DNA from: Polytrichum commune | Taxonomy: Eukaryota; Streptophyta; Polytrichopsida; Polytrichales; Polytrichaceae | DNA length: 64,000 bases | Assembly: GCA_950295325.1 (NCBI GenBank) | Contig: OX485804.1 | Coordinates: forward strand, 6,446,001 to 6,510,000 | Reading direction: 5' to 3' | Shown here: positions 58,263 to 64,000 of the stretch, one piece after another | Layout: each line of letters starts with the position of its first letter | How positions within the stretch are numbered: the first letter of the stretch is position 1 | The notes under the pieces: generated by a model | The model's database searches: none | Told to the model about the DNA's origin: nothing | The model's input: the letters and a program-made list of their open reading frames with translations, nothing else | Position numbers and translations under genes: made by a program

Positions 58263-61200
58263 TGGAGGTGAGGTATTAAGTTTAGACTAACTTGATTGAC
58301 AAGTGCAGATCATCCGTTCTCTTGTGAAATACAAGGATTATGTCCATGGTTGGCAACCTAGTACATGTTGGGCTATGACAAAGGGATAGACAGCAATGTC
58401 GATATATTCATGGACAAGCAGAGAATACACTAATTAGTGTAGCCGACACTATTCATGATCAACCCCCACATTTGTTGTCTTGCAGTCATTGGGTGGCAAC
58501 TAGAGAAGGTGTCATATGACACTTGGTGCTACATGACAAGTTATGAAGACCACTCTTATTGACATGACACACCTGTTTGAATGCCACACTAAATCAGATA
58601 TATATCGTAATTATCAAACCAAGTGTAATCGAGCACACTACATGCAACCTGGACAGTCCCTTGTGCATTTGTTCCACAGATTTGTGTCCTTCTATTTGTG
58701 CTGCTGGCCTTTATAGTTGATGAACCTAATTTTGGCTTTAGGTAGAGGTGTGGGGTTCAAGATTCTTCACAGTGGAGTTGTACGATATGAGAATGCCACT
58801 TGCGGGTTTTGAGAAGAGAGCGATGTTTATAATTAAGTTCAAAGTCACGTGCCTTGTAGTTTGTTACACCTGATGATGGAGTTTCCAAGGAAAATGGGAG
58901 GCTGACAATTAGAAAACACACATATTTTCAGAGAGTTAACCCCCCTGCAGTGCAGCCTTCATAAAAATGTCCTTCTACAGTACAAATCTCTGCTTAACCA
59001 TTCAGCTTCTTGCTTGTGCTTTGAAGAAGCTCTCAGAAGCAAAAAGTCATTGACATACTATGCGATTGGTCATTGCTAAATTGTAGATTTCAGCCCTCAA
59101 TGCAAAGCTGCTTAAGTGATTGAAATGGAGAGCTTGTTTCTATGTGTCTGGTGCAAGATCTTCATTCTATGTTGATCACATCTAATTTTATTCGTTTGGG
59201 ATTGTTCTTATTTCCAGGGAAGAATCTTGGCTCAACACCTTGGCAATTTTCTTTCTCACAGGTATGTGTCAGTCATTGCTCTCAAGTATTGAATATCATT
59301 AGATAGTGTCATTGTGTGAACTCCAAGCCATATTCCATGTTCGACAAGGTTGTATAAATACCATAAGACTTGTGGGGAGGATGATGCTAATTCACTTCCA
59401 GCAAATGACATTTACCATGTCTATGTAAATGTGCACTTGTTTGGAATAGCCACTGGGACCATGTATGTAGCACATGGATTATGGGGCTTTGCAGGACACT
59501 TAGTCTTTAAGCTGATGGGTTTTGACATGAGAGGTGATCATTTGTTGACCCCCCGTTATACCCAGAAGATAGAATCTAGCGACCACTCCTTCCAGCATTC
59601 AACATGTAGGCTTTGTGACTAAACCTAAGAAAAGCTGTTCCAGTCCATCATTCTGTTGCTTAATGTGCAACGTTTCAAAAATTCTTCTGCCACACTTTAC
59701 CTCATGAATTCTAGACTTTGTCATCACTGTCTTTATGATCGATAATATAATCCCTCCCTTACAGTAATTAATATGGAGTTTGTAACTAAGAGTCGTGTGG
59801 ATTGTTTGAATCATGTTTGGAGCAATTCGGAAGCAATGCAAAGCGTTTCATAGTCAGGCTTCTCTTTTAAGAATCATCTATCTCTAGCGAAGTGATTCCA
59901 CCAATTCCAGTCTTGTCACTCTTAAATCATTATTACATTAGAGTCGAAAACATTACTTCTTTTTCCAAGAACAAAAAGAAGCAGCTAACACCCAGAACGT
60001 GACAACATTGTAGGAACTCCTAAAGCATTCTCAAGTGAGAAGCTCATAACATTTGCACATCTTAGATTAAGGTCATTGGGTGAACCACCTATTGGAAGAC
60101 CTAAGTGGAATCGTGAACAATTTGCTTATCCCACTCGTAAAAGAGCCAGATGCATTTGCATTGAATATGGTGAATCTCCTCGCACAAGAAATCCTTGGCA
60201 TTGATTTGACACTATCTGTTGGAGACCCTTACTAAAGCCAATATGTTGTGGCTTCCTTTTGAATTGCTAATCAATAATTGTGTCTATCTGTTATTGGCTT
60301 CCTTGATCATCAAGAAATGTCCCCATTGTTGGGAGCTCATGCAAAGTAGGGTTATATACATTAAACAGGTGTCGATCAAGATGAAATCAAGAAACTTAGG
60401 GATTGATTTGTTGAATTGAACCCTTGAGTGTGTAATCTCAGAATATTATTCAAAGGAACATATAGGTGGATCTGAAGGCGTGAAGCCAGTCTCACATGAG
60501 ATAAAGTGGATGTGTCCAACAAAAGAGACGAAGGAAAGGAGAGGAAGAATAGGAAGAGGATTAGCTTTCATTTCCTACCAAAAGAAATTCTCTGTTTAGT
60601 CTTTTTAATTTACTGCACAATTGGATACTACCTATATCTTGGTTCCCATCATTTTGTCCATACTATTGATGTTACTTTTTAAAGTAATGTCACTACGACA
60701 CTAACACATTTTGACTCTCCTTGTTTTTGGACCCTCCTCTAAACCCCTTGGGTCTAGTTTTAACCTCAAAACTAACAGGATTGAGTTCTTTGGTTGGACC
60801 TTTGCCCTTGGAACTGCATCCAAACTGGCACATATGACGAGAGAGAGAGAGAGAGAGAGAAGACGCTAACCCCTGGGTTGGCATGAAAAAGAGACGCTTC
60901 AGCCTTGGTCCTTGTCTCTACTTGTATGCAAGTCTGGGAACCCTTATGACCAAGTAAATGCAAATGTTCCACAAGTTGGCAATTGGTTTGATGTGATAGT
61001 CCCTGTCCAAGGGTGTCTGAATTTGCAACACTTAGAAATTGAGAGGTTCACTTTTTTGATTTGGGGTGTTGAGTATTGATCTAGGTAGAGCAGCTAACCC
61101 TTACAAATTGGTCTGTTTTCAATGTTTTGAAGATTTCTCAAAGGCACAACTTAGAGGCATGCTTGTTCTGTCGGAGTGCACGTCAACTGAACCACTATGG

Positions 61201-63510
61201 TATGCCTCACGGTCTTTTGTAGAAATACCAATCATCACGTCTTTCTACTAGGAGGGGTACTATGTGTATGATATTGGTTACTTTTCTTAATCAGACCCCT
61301 ATACTTGATTGGTGTGTGCTTAGGTGAGGATCAAAGAACAAACATCATAAAGATACATGTTTGGAAGAGATTGGACTATGTCTTCAAATTCTATTAACTA
61401 TCCCACACTCAATAGGGAACACAATTGGGTGGACCTATGCATTCATTTAAGGAGTCAAACAAGCATGCACTTCCAATAAGTATGATGAAGTCATGGGAGG
61501 TCCGATTTTCAATCTGAATTTTGTTGATGTTTCATCGTAGATTTGTTAATGCAACAGAAATTTCGTTTTGTAAATCTTGTTGGTAGAAGTTGGAGAGCAT
61601 GAAAAACAAACTGAATAACACCCACATACCATAACTGAATGAATGTACTTCACACAAAGGGGTCCTTCAAACAGTATGTCACCCATTAGTACACACGCCA
61701 TGTAGGTCTCCCTGCAAATGAACCTGGAATATACAACTATACCTACAATCTTTTGTAACTTTCAAATACCCTTGATGTCTTATTTGCTTAAACAAGCTGC
61801 CAAAACCTTGAGATGGGAAACTATACCCATCTTGGCTTTTGTGATCCCTCAAAATGAAAAGTTGTTACTCTCGGTGTCTGGTGTGTGGCTGTGGCAATCC
61901 TGAGCAAACTAAGGGCCCTGACAATAGAGAAAGATGACATGTCAAGAAAAGATCCCATTTTCAATTAGGCATTAAATTACAGTACTCTAAGGTAGGGAAG
62001 TTGGTTAAGAAACATCTATAGCCTATGAAGTTAAGCCTCCTAAGGCTGAACTAGAACTTTGATGTAGATGAGGCTAATGTGGACACCTCCAGCTCTATGG
62101 AATCATCTAGGTGACGAATTCAAGCATTAGAAGCTTGAGCATGCTGGCAATTGTGAATCAAGACCTAAGGATTTGAAATCGTTGAAATCAGAGTTGAGGA
62201 AGGTGTTGATCTAGGCTCCGAGATCAAAGATTCTCTACTTTCGAGTGTGTTGTTATAGGGGGAACTCTTTTATCATTCCATGTTGTGTAAGTGGACATCT
62301 TTAGCAAATTTTACATGGGTCATTTGCTAATGAAAACCAAGTTTAATGGCAATGTTGGTTGTGTCATGTCTCTAAAGTGGTCACATGCAAGATAATATGT
62401 TGTTGAATTGCCTTTTATTATAAAAAACCACAATACAATTTGGTCAGCACCTCATAGCCATATGTTGCCACCTAATTTGTCCACCTCAGGCACAAAAATC
62501 AAGCATGTCATAGCTTGGTGGATAGCACTCCTTACTATGGAAGATGGTGAGTGTAGTTTGACTTTTGCAAAGGTGACCAACCCAAATATCATCAAGGTGG
62601 TGGCAAATCACCATGTATTACTCACCCATTGAATTAAAGCAATTGTATTGTCAATTAGGAGCCAAAAATAGGTGATTGATTAAGGAAGCTAACCAAATTA
62701 GCCTCATCTACCTTATTCAACCAACCACATGAGTACTTAGGAGCTTGCCCTTGGGATAGAGAATATGTGTGTCGACTTGTCCGTGCCTATTCAAGATGTT
62801 CATCTTTGGAAGGAGGCATTAGTCTTGTGAGGCCCTATGATTCTTGTGATGTCCAATTTGGAAATTAGATATAGATTTAGACCAACTCGAAGACGAAGCA
62901 ACACTATAGTTCATGTTGGTGACACCATCAGAGTCATCTCTTCTTGACATTTATAGCAAACATGTAGACCTACTAGGAATTACCTCACTGGATGTTCCTG
63001 CTCTTAATTTAGAAGTGCTTATTGAATTACAAGAAGAAATAAGTGATCAATGGTTTGTTAAAACTGTGTAGCACTTAGATCTGCAAAACAGATGGCTACC
63101 GGGCAACTGGGCAATATTTTCAGATGGCCACCAGGCAATGCTAGATGACACACTGGGTGTGCTACTGAGATTTATGCAAACATGAATAATTTACAACCTA
63201 AAGCCTGTGACCACCTGATGATCAGCTGCTTTGAATTACCACAACTGACATAAGTATTGTATTTATGGATATCCTGGCAATTTTAAGAGCACACTCACCT
63301 CTTTGCAAAGCTTTTTGAATGGCAGAAATTTAAGCAGAGGCAACTAACCAAGATCAAGCTGTTGTCCTCAATGGACACTATTGGATAACAGCATTCTAGA
63401 AGCAAGTTATCACAGTATCTAATGTCGAGTTATAGCAGTATTGATGTTGTAAAGTCAAAGTATCAATCATACTGTATATATGCAAAATTACAAAGTGAGC
63501 ATCATATTGA
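58263..63510. other. intergenic, nothing firmly supported
   Basis: A perfect 14-bp palindrome GTGTCATATGACAC lies near 58521. A splice-like pair around 59218-59261 (TTCCAG ... CACAG|GTATGT) could bound a small exon but no partner exon was found. A GA run lies at 60839-60860. Other ORFs are short. Confidence 0.4.
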
Positions 63511-63745
63511 GGGCCGGTTTACACTATGGACCAAGTTGGACCAGGGCTCTGCAAGGCGGCTGATTGGTTGTTGAAGTTGTCCTGGGACAACTTTGGTTTA
63601 CACTAAGGAAAAAATGGCAGAGGGACCATGAAGGTTTAGGTCCCCAAAATATAATTTTTAAGGCCTAATAAATGCACTGACGTGGTCCAACAAGAGAGGC
63701 AAGAGAGGTTGTATGGTAGGAAAAAGCAAGGGCCCATGTCAAAGA
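63511..63745. mobile_element. left part of the PIF/Harbinger-like element
   Basis: Begins GGGCCGGTTTACACTATGGA and parallels 49985-50220 (TTGGTTGTTGAA, GGTTTACACYAAG, AGGTCCCCAAAA, AAAGGCAAGRGCCC-like phrases). The right half is absent. Confidence 0.6.
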
Positions 63746-63934
63746 AATGCCGTTTACCCTCTCTGTGCCTTAATTGTATCATAGCCCATGAGACATACCA
63801 TTACTACCTTGCCCTACCCTTAAACCAGTTGCCATGTGTTTCACCAAACAACGTGGGACTTCTAGAACTCAAGAATTCAAGTGCATCTTTGTTTTCTTGG
63901 TTTACCAACTGCAATGTTTGGAATTTGGGGGCTT

Positions 63935-63985
63935 GTAATATACCGTTGGAAAGGCCTTGCAAATAACCTTCCAACGGTATATTAC
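63935..63985. repeat. 51-bp hairpin, perfect 17-bp arms
   Basis: GTAATATACCGTTGGAA (63935-63951) pairs exactly with 63969-63985. Outside the arms the match continues imperfectly (TTGGG...TGTAATA on both sides), so the full stem may exceed 25 bp. Confidence 0.85.
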
Positions 63986-64000
63986 ACATCCCAATGTTTT

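Overview
The window is nuclear DNA of a land plant with a large, repeat-rich genome. The evidence is GT-AG introns of about 80-510 bp, an LEA2 (NDR1/HIN1-like) gene, a B-box-like gene, a TTTAGGG telomere-type motif and layers of nested LINEs, MULEs and MITEs. A seed-free plant (lycophyte, fern or bryophyte) is my guess; the species cannot be fixed from sequence alone. GC content is low outside genes and element cores, and only four gene models look intact.

Layout. 1-1.3 kb: a decayed minus-strand ORF resembling a retroelement gag. 1.3-9.8 kb: AT-rich decayed DNA with a hairpin-bearing repeat and the SWIM-finger remnant of a dead Mutator-like transposase. 9.78-28.0 kb: a minus-strand LINE with a (TTC)n 3' tail, split in two at 10,390/26,257. 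The DNA between the halves, 10,391-26,256, is a 15.9-kb Mutator-like transposon with matched terminal inverted repeats and a 10-bp or longer target-site duplication. The right LINE half also carries a 573-bp MITE, and a related MITE sits at 30.2 kb. 31.9-35.3 kb: GC-rich DNA and then the LEA2 gene. 36-41 kb: MITEs and a tandemly duplicated pseudogene cluster. 44.5-47.3 kb: a six-exon B-box-like gene, minus strand. 48.7-50.5 kb: a second LINE copy and a PIF/Harbinger-like element. 50.5-64 kb: mostly non-coding, with local tandem duplications at 56.9-58.3 kb.

The main result is the 15.9-kb element. It holds two intact, divergently transcribed genes. On the right is a MULE transposase with a zinc-binding N-terminal region, a DDE core with a C-x2-H motif, and a SWIM finger. 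On the left, on the opposite strand, is an eight-exon gene for a 1,096-residue nuclear-type protein. It joins a ParB/sulfiredoxin-like domain to a beta-class N6/N4 DNA-methyltransferase-like domain whose catalytic (D/N/S)PP(Y/F) motif has become DLPE. Between the genes lies a roughly 170-bp satellite, each unit centred on the 16-bp palindrome CTGTCGGATCCGACAG (11 exact and 4 variant copies), and a 0.7-kb island dense in hairpins.

I propose that the methylase-like protein is a transposon accessory factor that recognises these palindromes and counters or exploits host DNA methylation. This would be functionally like the VANC proteins of Arabidopsis VANDAL MULEs but built from unrelated domains. 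The structure is seen in the sequence; the function is inference.
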